DNA of 64,000 nucleotides from assembly GCA_015055945.1 (NCBI GenBank), contig SVHH01000002.1, positions 62,001 through 126,000 of the forward strand, written 5' to 3'. Every line of letters starts with the position of its first letter. The first letter of the stretch is position 1. Origin of the DNA: Clostridiales bacterium. GTDB lineage: Bacteria > Bacillota > Clostridia > Christensenellales > Borkfalkiaceae. Below, piece by piece: positions 50,483 to 58,594 of the stretch. Made by a program: the position numbers and the translations under genes. The notes under the pieces were generated by a model. It was not told the DNA's origin, did no database searches, and worked only from the letters and a program-made list of their open reading frames with translations.

Positions 50483-51549
50483 CTAATTTCATCCCCTAAT
50501 TTTGCTAGTTCGCTCGCAATTACAGGCCACACGTATTCAACACCCCAGAAGTGTCCACGGTCTTGCATAATGATTGAATGGCATTTTTCGGGTACGCCTT
50601 CTTTTTCGTAAATTTTCTTAACTGTTTCAAAACCACGGATAACACCGTAATCTTTGAACGACGGGTCGGTTTTACCATTGATTGTAAACAGCGGTCTAGG
50701 TGCGATTAAACAAGCAAGATCTTGCATATCGAACCACTTGAACGCGTGTCCGATATAGTTGCAAGAACAATGATAAAATCTCAAAATTGATTCAGGATAT
50801 GGACAAAATGCGCTACTTGGAACTGAAAGACAAATTCTTTCATCATAACAAGCCGCAAAATATGAAAGCGTGCCGCCACCAGAGTTGCCCGCAATAACAA
50901 TCTTTCTTTGGTCGATGTTTTTGCCAAAGTGTTTAAGTATCATATCAATAGCACATTTGATATCAAAACATCTTTCAGCGATAAGACTTCTACCCAAAAG
51001 AAGTGCAGTCATTTCTTCATAATAACAACCGCCCTTTTGTCCCAAGTGAACGCGTCTACCTTCTTCATTTTGAGCCGCGCGTTCGCCCATGCCACGGTTT
51101 TCAACGGCTACGGTGATATAACCTTGTTGAACTGATTGGTTAGCAAACTTACCGCGTGTTTCTTGATATATTTTATCCTTTTCGTAAATCTCAATACCTA
51201 CTGAGTTGTGAAAACCCGTAGAGTGCCCTTGTTGAGTAATAATAAGAGGGCGTTTTTCGTGTTCTTTAATTCCGTCAGGGATAAGCACGTACATAGAAAC
51301 AACCGCGCCAATTTCACTTTCAAACAAACAGTAGTATCTAGTGTGCCCTTCTAATTTTTCTTCTTTTACAATTTCAAATTGTGGGTTGGGTTCAGCGTTT
51401 GCTTCAACGTCATTAAGCCCTGAAAGTTCGTAGAACTTTGCTCTAATTTCTTCTTTCCAAGTTTTATAATCTCTATTTTCATCAAAAGCGAGTATTGGTT
51501 TAGCGTTTTTAACTAAAGTGTCATGACACTCTCTACCGTCTTTTTTCAT
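50479..51549 (-). CDS. Acetyl xylan esterase-like alpha/beta hydrolase, complete triad
   Basis: The 356-residue protein is of the AXE1/cephalosporin-C deacetylase type. The nucleophile Ser is in IAGNSGGGTLSYFAACYDE, the acid in TINGKTDPSF, and the His in QDRGHFWG near the C-terminus. YITVAVENRGMGERA forms the oxyanion side. No signal peptide, so it acts inside the cell on imported acetylated oligosaccharides. It is coupled to the DUF4838 gene and 18 bases downstream of a paralogue about 50% alike by eye. Confidence 0.88.
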   Translation of the reverse strand: MKKDGRECHDTLVKNAKPILAFDENRDYKTWKEEIRAKFYELSGLNDVEANAEPNPQFEIVKEEKLEGHTRYYCLFESEIGAVVSMYVLIPDGIKEHEKRPLIITQQGHSTGFHNSVGIEIYEKDKIYQETRGKFANQSVQQGYITVAVENRGMGERAAQNEEGRRVHLGQKGGCYYEEMTALLLGRSLIAERCFDIKCAIDMILKHFGKNIDQRKIVIAGNSGGGTLSYFAACYDERICLSVPSSAFCPYPESILRFYHCSCNYIGHAFKWFDMQDLACLIAPRPLFTINGKTDPSFKDYGVIRGFETVKKIYEKEGVPEKCHSIIMQDRGHFWGVEYVWPVIASELAKLGDEIR

Positions 51550-51567
51550 TGTCTTGTTCTCCTTACC

Positions 51568-52641
51568 TTATTTAATTTTTGCAAGTTCTTCTTTAATTGT
51601 CGGCCAAATAATATCTACACGCCAACAATCTCCATCTTCGTGGATAATGCTCTTGCAGTTTTCAGGAACACCAGCCTTTTTATAAACCTTTTTAACCGTT
51701 TCATACCCACGACGCACGCCGTCAGCAAGCAATGACGGGTCTTGTTCTCCGTTTACCAAAACTAATCTTCTGGGCGCGATGAGTACTGACAAGTCTTGCA
51801 TATCCCACCACTTAAACGCAAAAGGAATATAGTTGCATGAGCAGTGATAAACTCTTAATATTGATTCGGGGTAAGGACAAAATGCACAACTGGGAACTGC
51901 AAGCGCAATTCGCTCATCATAGCACGCCATATAATATGCGACCGTGCCACCCACAGAGTTACCAGTGATAACAATCTTCTTTTCATCAATAATATCGCCG
52001 TAATGCTTAAGCATCATATCGATAGTCTTAGAAGTATCAAAGCATCTTTCAGCAAGGATAGGTCTTGCCATCAATACACCTGTCATTTGTTCATAGTAAC
52101 AACTAGGTTTACCACCTTGGTATACGTTACGGGTTTTCTTACCGTTTTCATCATATTCGCAACTAGCAGAGCGTTCACCCATACCGCGGTTTTCAATAGC
52201 AACGGTAATATAACCTTCTTTTACTGATTGAACAGCAAATTTACCTTCAGCCAAAGCATATTCAGCATCATCGTCTTCGTGCGGTTCGCCAAGCGAGTTA
52301 TGAACACCTGTAGAATGACCTTGAAGAGTAATTACCATCGGGCGTTTTTCGCCCTTCTTTAAATCGTCAGGGATAAGAATATAGAAAACAACCGTTGCGT
52401 CCACTTCGCTATCGAATAAGCAACGAATTTGTTTATAGCCATCTTTTTGAACTTCTGCTTCAATAACGAGTTCAGGCTTTTCCACCGCGTTTGCTTCAAT
52501 TTGGTCAAAACCCATAAGTTCTCTAAATTTTGCATTTAGTTCTTGTTTCCATTGAGCGTAGTCTTTTTCTTCCGAAAAGCCGAGTTTTTGGGTAATCTTT
52601 TGAGTGAGCAAGTCATGACACACTCTGCCGTCTACTTTCAT
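51568..52641 (-). CDS. Acetyl xylan esterase-like hydrolase paralogue, catalytic His apparently lost
   Basis: The 357-residue protein aligns along its length with the next gene. The nucleophile block is ITGNSVGGTVAYYMACYDE and the acid lies in LVNGEQDPSL. Where the paralogue has RGHFWG this protein reads GDCWRV, so the expected catalytic His is missing by one-residue gap and substitution. It could be inactive, use another residue, or have a binding role. First gene of the esterase-DUF4838 operon; RBS AGGAGA before ATG. Confidence 0.82.
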   Translation of the reverse strand: MKVDGRVCHDLLTQKITQKLGFSEEKDYAQWKQELNAKFRELMGFDQIEANAVEKPELVIEAEVQKDGYKQIRCLFDSEVDATVVFYILIPDDLKKGEKRPMVITLQGHSTGVHNSLGEPHEDDDAEYALAEGKFAVQSVKEGYITVAIENRGMGERSASCEYDENGKKTRNVYQGGKPSCYYEQMTGVLMARPILAERCFDTSKTIDMMLKHYGDIIDEKKIVITGNSVGGTVAYYMACYDERIALAVPSCAFCPYPESILRVYHCSCNYIPFAFKWWDMQDLSVLIAPRRLVLVNGEQDPSLLADGVRRGYETVKKVYKKAGVPENCKSIIHEDGDCWRVDIIWPTIKEELAKIK

Positions 52642-52859
52642 TTTATGTCTCCTTTTTGAGCAAAATAAAATATTCTATATTTTAAAAGGATGCAACCCTT
52701 TTAATACTGATTCGCTAAACCGAAAATCTTTAATTCCCAATTTTAGTAATATTATACACTAATTTTTCTTGCAAAACAACAAAAAAAATGTTATAATTTA
52801 CGCATAATTACATATAAATAACATTTTTTTATTTTTCTTTGAAAAAAGGTTTAACCGTT
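52642..52859. promoter_or_regulatory. Divergent esterase operon / AraC regulator control region
   Basis: Plus-strand promoter TTGCAA, 17 bases, TATAAT (about 52770-52797) serves the AraC gene. ACGCATAATTA at about 52800 repeats the motif found upstream of uxuA, which hints at a shared operator. Confidence 0.6.
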
Positions 52860-53732
52860 ATGGATAATTTTGAGTACGCATTAGAGAACTATTGTAGCGC
52901 GGAATATATGGAAGACAGCAAGCGAAACGTTCACCCTACGCCACACACACACGAAAAATACGAAATGTATTTTTTGCACAGCGGCAACCGTGACGTTTTT
53001 ATTGATAACGAGATGTTTTCTTTAACCGAAAATTGCCTTGCTATTATTCCGCCCCTTTGCTATCACAAAGTGGAAGGCGGCGCGTTCCAAAGAACAAACC
53101 TTTCTTTCCACAAAATAATTCTCAGCAAATCTCAGTCGGCTTATGTGGACACTTTAGTTGAAGATAAAGCACTTATTATAGGTGAAAAATATTTGTCACT
53201 TATCCGCACACTCTTAAACGAAGCGTGTGAAGTTAAAGCAAGTAGCGTGTCTATCGAACTTAAAAACGAAAGAATTGCTCAAATCACAAGAACAGTCCTT
53301 TTGTTTTTGTCTATGCAAAGCAACAAGCCTATTCCCCCTGCAAGCACGGGCAAAAAACCGCAAAGGGATAGAAAAAACACTTCTTCAGAAATGCTCCGCA
53401 TTGCGCAATATATAAACAACAACTATATGCATAAAATCACACTGGATGATATTTGCAAAAAGTTCCTTATCTCAAAAACCGCACTCAACGTAAAGTTTAG
53501 GGACGTTATGCAAACGACCGTGGTTGATTATTTACTCGGCGTTAGATTAAACCGTGCTGTCTATCTTCTTAACCACACGCGCCGTTCAGTTGAAGAAATA
53601 TCCCAAGCCTGCGGTTTTTCTTCTGCAAACTACTTTGGGCTTATCTTTAAGAAGAAAATGGGCCGCCCGCCCTCGTCTTTCCATCGCCGCAAACCAGGCA
53701 AGCGCAAAAAAACAACCAAAACCGCTAATTAA
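52860..53732 (+). CDS. AraC family regulator of the glycan locus
   Basis: The 290-residue protein has an N-terminal cupin (HEKYEMYFLHSGNRDVFIDN, about 30-75), a linker with GKKPQRDRKN, and a C-terminal double HTH (about 185-280, with ITLDDICKKFLISKTALNVK and ISQACGFSSANYFGLIF). A very basic tail follows. It is divergent from the esterase-DUF4838 operon and likely controls it in response to an oligosaccharide or uronate. The start at ATG 52860 follows AAAAGG; the TTG upstream overlaps that site. Confidence 0.88.
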   Translation: MDNFEYALENYCSAEYMEDSKRNVHPTPHTHEKYEMYFLHSGNRDVFIDNEMFSLTENCLAIIPPLCYHKVEGGAFQRTNLSFHKIILSKSQSAYVDTLVEDKALIIGEKYLSLIRTLLNEACEVKASSVSIELKNERIAQITRTVLLFLSMQSNKPIPPASTGKKPQRDRKNTSSEMLRIAQYINNNYMHKITLDDICKKFLISKTALNVKFRDVMQTTVVDYLLGVRLNRAVYLLNHTRRSVEEISQACGFSSANYFGLIFKKKMGRPPSSFHRRKPGKRKKTTKTAN

Positions 53733-53750
53733 ACGCCACAAAATTGCACA

Positions 53751-53796
53751 AAAAAAGCGCACCGTAAGCGAATTTTGCTTACCATGCGCTTTTTGT
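53751..53796. terminator. Bidirectional terminator
   Basis: Stem AAAAGCGCACCGTAAGC / GCTTACCATGCGCTTTT with a small internal mismatch, between the AraC gene and the dehydrogenase. Confidence 0.85.
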
Positions 53797-53819
53797 TTTT
53801 TGAAATATTCTAATTAAGG

Positions 53820-54896
53820 TTAATTTGCAGAACTATTTTTAAGTTTATTGATAATTGCATCACCGACTTCACGCGTCGAAGCGTTTCCACCAAGGTCAGG
53901 TGTTAAAGTTTTATTTTCAACAAGTAATTCTTCTATACAATCAATTAATTTTGCACCCCAATCGGCGTAGCCGAAAAAATCTAACATTTGCGAAGCCGAC
54001 CAAATAGTAGCCAACGGATTTGCAACGCCTTTTCCAGCAATATCGGGCGCAGAGCCGTGTATCGGTTCAAACATTGAAGGATAAACTCGCTCAGGGTTCA
54101 AATTTGCACCAGCAGCAAGCCCCATTCCACCCGCAATCGCTGCACCAAGGTCTGTTAAAATGTCACCAAATAAATTTGACGTAACTACAATTTCAAATCT
54201 TTTCGGGTCTTTAACCATAAACATGCTTGCAGCGTCAACTAAATAAGAATAGGTTTTTACTTCGGGATAATCTTTGCCAACTTCTTTAAAAATTTTATCC
54301 CAGAAAACCATTGAATAATTAAGCGCGTTTGCCTTACTTATACTAGTAAGCGTTTTATTTTGACTTTTAGCCAATTCGTAAGCGTAACGAATAACGCGTT
54401 CGCATCCCTTTCTTGAAAAAACGCCGTTTTGAATTACGACTTCGTTGGGTGAATTTTTATAAAGCCAAGCACCGCTTCCCGCGTATTCTCCTTCAGTGTT
54501 TTCACGAACGAAAGTCATATTTATATCTTCTTCTTTTGCATTTTTTAACGGACAAGGCGCACCCTTAAGAAGTTTTACGGGACGCAAATTAATATATTGG
54601 TCAAAACTTTTTCTAATCGTCAATAAAAGGTCCCAAAGTGAAATATGGTCAGGCACCCCCGGAGCCCCAACAGCCCCGAGAAATATTGCATCGTGCTTTT
54701 TTAATTTTTCTACCCCGTCATCATCCATCATTTTTCCGTGTTTTTTATAAAATTCACATCCCCACGGAAAATGAGTAAAATCAAATCTAAATCGCCCATC
54801 AAGTTTTGCGACTTCATTTAATACTCTAATTCCTTCATCAATTACTTCTGGACCTATTCCGTCCCCAGCAATAACTGCAATTTTATACGTTTTCAT
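53820..54896 (-). CDS. Tartrate dehydrogenase / D-malate dehydrogenase (isopropylmalate DH family)
   Basis: The 358-residue beta-decarboxylating dehydrogenase has [17 protein letters not shown] at the start, [15 protein letters not shown] (the family phosphorylation/substrate loop), [17 protein letters not shown], and the metal site [20 protein letters not shown], then [14 protein letters not shown] for NAD. The [13 protein letters not shown] segment and divergence from a LysR gene favour the TtuC/DmlA type over leucine-pathway LeuB, which would lie with leuCD. It converts tartrate or D-malate to oxaloglycolate or pyruvate. Confidence 0.85.
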   Translation of the reverse strand: MKTYKIAVIAGDGIGPEVIDEGIRVLNEVAKLDGRFRFDFTHFPWGCEFYKKHGKMMDDDGVEKLKKHDAIFLGAVGAPGVPDHISLWDLLLTIRKSFDQYINLRPVKLLKGAPCPLKNAKEEDINMTFVRENTEGEYAGSGAWLYKNSPNEVVIQNGVFSRKGCERVIRYAYELAKSQNKTLTSISKANALNYSMVFWDKIFKEVGKDYPEVKTYSYLVDAASMFMVKDPKRFEIVVTSNLFGDILTDLGAAIAGGMGLAAGANLNPERVYPSMFEPIHGSAPDIAGKGVANPLATIWSASQMLDFFGYADWGAKLIDCIEELLVENKTLTPDLGGNASTREVGDAIINKLKNSSAN

Positions 54897-54968
54897 TTGA
54901 AAATCTCCCTTAACGATTTTTTATTAAATTATAACACAAGTTTTAATATTAGTAAAATATAATTTTTA

Positions 54969-54997
54969 TTGACTTGTATAGAAAAAAACTATATAAT
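54969..54997 (+). promoter_or_regulatory. Promoter of the LysR regulator
   Basis: TTGACT (54969-54974), 17 bases, TATAAT (54992-54997). Confidence 0.8.
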
Positions 54998-55017
54998 AAC
55001 CACATAGGAGAGCGAAT

Positions 55018-55884
55018 ATGAATCTTATACAGTTAAAATATTTTGTAACCATATATGAGCAAGGCAGTGTATTAAAAGCGTCAGAAAAACTGAACATATC
55101 ACAACCATCTATTTCTATCGCGCTAAAAGAATTAGAAGCGGAGTTTGAGACCGCGTTATTTCAGCGACAACATAAGGGAATGACACCGACTGAAGAAGGG
55201 GAAGAATTATACAAACTAGCACAAAGTTTATTGGAGCAAGCCGACGAACTAAAAAGGGTAATAAAAGATTTGGGAGATGGCAGAAAGGTTTTAAGACTTG
55301 GCGTTCCGCCCATGATAGGTCTAGCCGTATTGCCAGTTTTATACAGTGAATTTGCAAAGGAAAACCCCGACGTTCAATTAGAAATTAAGGAAGCGGGAAG
55401 AGAAGAACTTGTAAAACTTCTAAAAGAAAATCGCGTTGATATGGTTTTATTGCCTCACAATGCTGGTTTTGATAACGATTTAATCAATTTAGAGATATTA
55501 GAATATGAAATTGTTTGTTGCGTTTCTAATAAAAGAAAAATAAGCAACAAAGACATGATAACGGCAAAGGACTTAGTTAAAGAACCGTTAGTTCTGTTTA
55601 ATAATAGTTTTTTTCAAACAGAAGAAATAAAAAAATGGTTTAGCAAAGAAAAAATAACGCCGAATATTTTAATACAGACTTCTCAACTTTCAACCATGCA
55701 AAAAATGATAGAAGCAGGATTAGCAACTGGGTTTATGTTTAAGCACTTAATTCAACCTGAAATGGGAATAAAAACTTTTTCGATGCAACGACCACTTTAC
55801 GTAAAAGTAAGTTTAGTTTGGAATGCAAAAGCAAAACTTTTACGCCCTATGAAAAAACTCATTACTTTTATGAAAAAATGGTAA
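55018..55884 (+). CDS. LysR family regulator, probable activator of the tartrate/malate dehydrogenase
   Basis: The 288-residue protein has the LysR HTH (LIQLKYFVTIYEQGSVLKAS, KLNISQPSISIALKELEAEF) and a periplasmic-binding-like effector domain (about 90-288). It is divergent from the dehydrogenase, the classic dmlR-dmlA layout, so tartrate or D-malate is the likely effector. AGGAGA precedes the ATG. Confidence 0.9.
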   Translation: MNLIQLKYFVTIYEQGSVLKASEKLNISQPSISIALKELEAEFETALFQRQHKGMTPTEEGEELYKLAQSLLEQADELKRVIKDLGDGRKVLRLGVPPMIGLAVLPVLYSEFAKENPDVQLEIKEAGREELVKLLKENRVDMVLLPHNAGFDNDLINLEILEYEIVCCVSNKRKISNKDMITAKDLVKEPLVLFNNSFFQTEEIKKWFSKEKITPNILIQTSQLSTMQKMIEAGLATGFMFKHLIQPEMGIKTFSMQRPLYVKVSLVWNAKAKLLRPMKKLITFMKKW

Positions 55885-55942
55885 AGTTATATTCAAATAC
55901 AATAATTTAATATAAAAACAGCAAACATCTTTGCTACAATTT

Positions 55943-56151
55943 TTATTTTTTACTTGTTATAATATATTCGTGAAAAATAGTTATCAAATAAATTAAGCAA
56001 TATCCATTAGTTGGAATCTTACCAACGTCACCACGTGCAGGGTCTATACTATGTGCTTTGAAATCCCATGGAATAAATCTAAATCCATCAAACTCTACGT
56101 TGCCATATCTTGGACCAGGTATATCCATAAATTCTTCGCCGTTAGAACTTG
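55943..56151 (-). pseudogene. Gene fragment with a nuclease-like IPWDFKAH motif
   Basis: The minus strand from about 56151 reads STSSNGEEFMDIPGPRYGNV, then EFDGFRFIPWDFKAHSIDPA and KIPTNGYC before a stop. The DxK within WDFKAH resembles the active site of PD-(D/E)xK restriction or toxin nucleases. No start or upstream body is present; it abuts the recombinase relic at about 56145. I treat it as a relic of an unrecognised nuclease-like gene; the assignment is weak. Confidence 0.35.
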
Positions 56152-56477
56152 TTGACGTTAGGACCTTTCTTAACCACTACGCTAGAAAGCAGTATGAAAA
56201 TGGACAAGAAAAAAACGAGTTCTTTAACTCGTTTATTAACCGTGTGTTTTTATTTGACGATAAGGTTATTATTCTCTATAACACTAACAAGCGAGAAACC
56301 AAAAGATTAAACAAAAAAGAGTGCTTAGAGATAATAAACGGCAAAAACCTACAAGAAATAAAAGAAAACTCGTTTGAACCGAAAAAGTCCAAACGAGTAT
56401 CTAGTGGTTGCACAAGCGCCAACTTAATTGAACTATTTTCTTACAAATGGTCCGTCGGCATAATTTTAAGTTTGTAA
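56140..56477 (+). pseudogene. C-terminal relic of a large serine recombinase
   Basis: The reading VRTFLNHYARKQYENGQ, then FINRVFLFDDKVIILYNTNK is the characteristic C-terminal segment of large serine recombinases (usually FINxVYxYDDKIxxxYN). The catalytic N-terminal domain is absent. The 5' join at about 56145 runs into the unrelated antisense nuclease relic. The last 25 codons overlap the R2 repeat. This is the only site-specific recombinase trace in the island. Confidence 0.65.
56403..56476 (-). repeat. End repeat R2, distal copy, starting at core TGGTTGC
   Basis: Seventy-four bases match 57600-57673 with about 7-8 differences. On the minus strand it ends GTTCAATTAAGTTGGCGCTTGTGCAACCA-like sequence, that is a T-loop-like TTCAATT and the tRNA-type terminus GCAACCA. 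A terminator hairpin (ACTCGTTTGGAC / GTTCAAACGAGT) follows on the minus strand at 56370-56398. Confidence 0.8.
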
Positions 56478-56532
56478 AAGTTAAACTAAAGGGCGAGAAA
56501 ATCAAATGCACCCCAAAATTCTCGCCTTTTAA

Positions 56533-56862
56533 TCAAGTATTATAATCGTAAGGAATTTTATTCTTCCTTTCTCCTTTTAGATTTAATATATATCCGTCTT
56601 CCACCTTACACCACCAATTAGGGTTATGTCCTGGTAAATCTTCTAAAATATCTTCATCCGTTATATCTGAACTTCTCACAACTTCTAGGTCGCTTACGTG
56701 TATCATAATTTCCGCATAATCTCTTCCATCTTTATTGCTAAAAACTACTTCATATTCATCATTGCGAAGCCACGCAAAAATAATAGTGCCTATCGCCCCT
56801 TTCTTTACCCCTTCGGCTTCATATTTATCCGTTAAAACCTTTACTTCATCTAGCCACTTCAT
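56533..56862 (-). CDS. DUF4926-like small protein, probable immunity/antitoxin partner
   Basis: The 109-residue protein starts with VKVLTDKYEAEGVKKGAIGT, then EVVFSNKDGRDYAEIMIHVSDLEV-type sequence, the beta-barrel-like pattern of DUF4926. It ends with WWCKVEDGYILNLKGERKNK. DUF4926 proteins often lie next to DUF6883-type or other toxin-like genes and are thought to act as immunity partners. It is 12 bases downstream of the toxin-like gene, so the two are cotranscribed. AAGGAGA lies before the ATG. Function is inferred from context. Confidence 0.6.
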   Translation of the reverse strand: MKWLDEVKVLTDKYEAEGVKKGAIGTIIFAWLRNDEYEVVFSNKDGRDYAEIMIHVSDLEVVRSSDITDEDILEDLPGHNPNWWCKVEDGYILNLKGERKNKIPYDYNT

Positions 56863-56874
56863 AATAATTTCTCC

Positions 56875-57441
56875 TTAATCTTTTAATAACGGCGTTGCTA
56901 TTTTAATCTTACCAAACGGCCATGCAACACAGCCAACATGACAATTAAACTTTTCACCATTGTGATCTCTTGTGCCATTTAATATAAAGTTAACTGTAAA
57001 ATGTTGCCCATTTATGTTTAATTCTTTCAATTTGTAATCGCCAGATAAAAATTTAATTTCTACTTCTGATTGAATTAACTGATACAACTCATTAGCATCT
57101 TCAACAATATACCCCATAGTTCTCATCATTGCCTTTTTGTCTTCATTAACAAAAAGATATTTTGTAATTTTCTGCAAAGGAAAATCAAAAACAACTTCCG
57201 ATAAATCATATTTCTTGTTTTTACATTTACAGTATGGATGATAATAAATAGGCTTATTGTCATTTCTAAACACTGTATCGTTAAGCGCAACGCATAATGC
57301 ACAAGTTCGTGTTTTATCATCTTCTACAGCAACACCGTTGCAAGTTTCTATATTCTCAGGACTAATATTTTCTCTTATAACAAAACCGTTTCCACTAATC
57401 CCAAAAATATTGTCTAATATCCATCTAATTTCTTCAAACAT
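56875..57441 (-). CDS. MuF-tail/DUF6883-like protein, probable toxin
   Basis: The 188-residue protein has an N-terminal segment with two CxxC-like pairs, RTCALCVALNDTVF and YYHPYCKCKNKK (about 40-70). This resembles the Cys/His end of phage MuF (SPP1 gp7) head proteins (CxxC...HPxCxC). The C-terminal part, YKLKELNINGQHFTVNFIL and VGCVAWPFGKIKIATPLL, resembles the end of DUF6883 domains. MuF proteins can carry C-terminal toxins, so a toxin role paired with the downstream gene is plausible. AAGGAG lies 14 bases before the ATG. Confidence 0.5.
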   Translation of the reverse strand: MFEEIRWILDNIFGISGNGFVIRENISPENIETCNGVAVEDDKTRTCALCVALNDTVFRNDNKPIYYHPYCKCKNKKYDLSEVVFDFPLQKITKYLFVNEDKKAMMRTMGYIVEDANELYQLIQSEVEIKFLSGDYKLKELNINGQHFTVNFILNGTRDHNGEKFNCHVGCVAWPFGKIKIATPLLKD

Positions 57442-57469
57442 ATTATATCATAAAACTCCTTAAAATTCA

Positions 57470-57606
57470 AAAGCCTGAAAGAACTAAAATTCTCTCGGGC
57501 TTTTTTGCTTGTAGTATAACACGGCTTTTTCCTTTATCAATGGTTTTACGACAATAAAAAAACAATCTAATCAAACATTCCGTTCAATTAAATTGTTATT
57601 GGTTGC
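57470..57606 (-). repeat. End repeat R1, copy of 60061-60197
   Basis: About 137 bases match 60061-60197 at roughly 85-90%, including AGCCTGAAAGAACT...CTCTCGGGCTTTTT, TGTAGTATAACACGGCTTTT and CCGTTCAATTA, ending at TGGTTGC. It includes two hairpins; the one next to the core (AACAATTTAATTGAAC / GTTTGATTAGATTGTT) acts as a minus-strand terminator. Confidence 0.85.
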
Positions 57607-57673
57607 ACAAGCGCTAACTTAATTGAACTATTTTTGTATAAATGGTCAGTCGGTGTAATTTTAAGTTTGTAAA
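57600..57673 (-). repeat. End repeat R2, proximal copy
   Basis: Matches 56403-56476. The R2 arm AGTTCAATTAA can pair with TTAATTGAAC of the adjoining R1 across the core, forming a larger inverted repeat centred on the crossover point. Confidence 0.8.
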
Positions 57674-57686
57674 CCATAAACATAAA

Positions 57687-57714
57687 AGGCGAGGAATCCC
57701 TCGCCTTTTAAACT
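57687..57714. terminator. Terminator of the phage-like gene group
   Basis: Stem AAAGGCGAGG / CCTCGCCTTT just past the radical SAM gene stop. Confidence 0.85.
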
Positions 57715-57722
57715 GCTAAAAA

Positions 57723-58550
57723 TTAGATATTATCAAATATAGAAGATTGTTTGCTTCTTGAAGTTCTAACGTTATATAAATCTGGATTCTTCTCATTATC
57801 CCACAAAATAACGTTGGGAGCTAATTTTCTCAAGCAAAATTTATAATAAACTTTCTTCATTGCAGGACGCAAAAGTTTTGTGCAATTAAATAAATATTTT
57901 TCCCAATCTTGCCATTTATCAGCACTCTTATAATTGTTAATTTTCCCTATCTTGTAATGATCAACAGAATCGTCTTTTAAAGTTCTTTCAATGAGTTTCA
58001 AACTTTCACTTGGTTCAATAGTTGGCTCAAAACTTGCAAAAGTTTTTATTCCGTTATCATGCAAGGTTTTTAATGTGAAAAGCCTATCTTCAGGAAGAGA
58101 TGCATATGGCTCCCATTCTCTACTTTTATCATTATCTAAAAAAGTGAGAGTCGTGCCAACGGTTATTCTATCTCCAAATGACTTAAAAACGTCTAAATCC
58201 CTAAGCATTTTGCTCCCACCTTTAGATAGCACGGCAACGGGAACCTTATATTCATTTAAAAGTTTTAAAACTTCTCTTGTCGTCGCGCTATTATCTGCGT
58301 TGTCGCAATAGACGTCCCCAACGAAAGATATTAAAACTTGTTCAGTATAGACGTTCTTTTTTAGGTCTTTTTCCAAAAGCTTTAAAATATCCTTTCTTGG
58401 CTCGGGTTTGCCAAAATAATTATCTTCCGTGCGTTGAAGAGTATGCGGAGCATAACAATATTTGCATCTATGGCTACACCCTATGTAAATATTCAAGGCA
58501 TATGGGCTATATTCCCTTGCCATTCCAGTTGGCTTATAAATAACACTCAT
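57723..58550 (-). CDS. SPL-like radical SAM protein of phage type
   Basis: The 275-residue protein has the radical SAM cluster GCSHRCKYCYAPHTLQRT near residue 24 (CxxxCxxC). Further on it has FVGDVYCDNADNSATTREVL, then AVLSKGGSKMLRDLDVFKSF and ASFEPTIEPSESLKLIE, as in spore-photoproduct-lyase-like (SplB/Rv2578c) proteins. It lacks the N-terminal domain of true spore photoproduct lyase. Copies of this short form are frequent in gut phages near the packaging genes. The substrate is unknown; DNA repair or nucleic acid modification is possible. Confidence 0.82.
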   Translation of the reverse strand: MSVIYKPTGMAREYSPYALNIYIGCSHRCKYCYAPHTLQRTEDNYFGKPEPRKDILKLLEKDLKKNVYTEQVLISFVGDVYCDNADNSATTREVLKLLNEYKVPVAVLSKGGSKMLRDLDVFKSFGDRITVGTTLTFLDNDKSREWEPYASLPEDRLFTLKTLHDNGIKTFASFEPTIEPSESLKLIERTLKDDSVDHYKIGKINNYKSADKWQDWEKYLFNCTKLLRPAMKKVYYKFCLRKLAPNVILWDNEKNPDLYNVRTSRSKQSSIFDNI

Positions 58551-58594
58551 ATGAATATTTTATCATAAAACGTCAATATCTTCAATAAAATTAT

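Larger units (their letters stand above)
56407..57606 (-). mobile_element. 1.2-kb cassette: toxin/immunity-like pair between R2 and R1 repeats
   Basis: The segment is bounded by TGGTTGC cores at 56403 and 57600. It has the R2 end on its distal side and the R1 end (57470-57606) on its tRNA-proximal side, the same ends as the next cassette. It holds the two genes at 56533 and 56875 and no integrase. It is read as an integrated non-autonomous element in tandem with the next one. Confidence 0.6.

Noticed and set aside
57723..58550. True spore photoproduct lyase
   Set aside because: It lacks the N-terminal domain and lies among phage genes; only the radical SAM core is similar.
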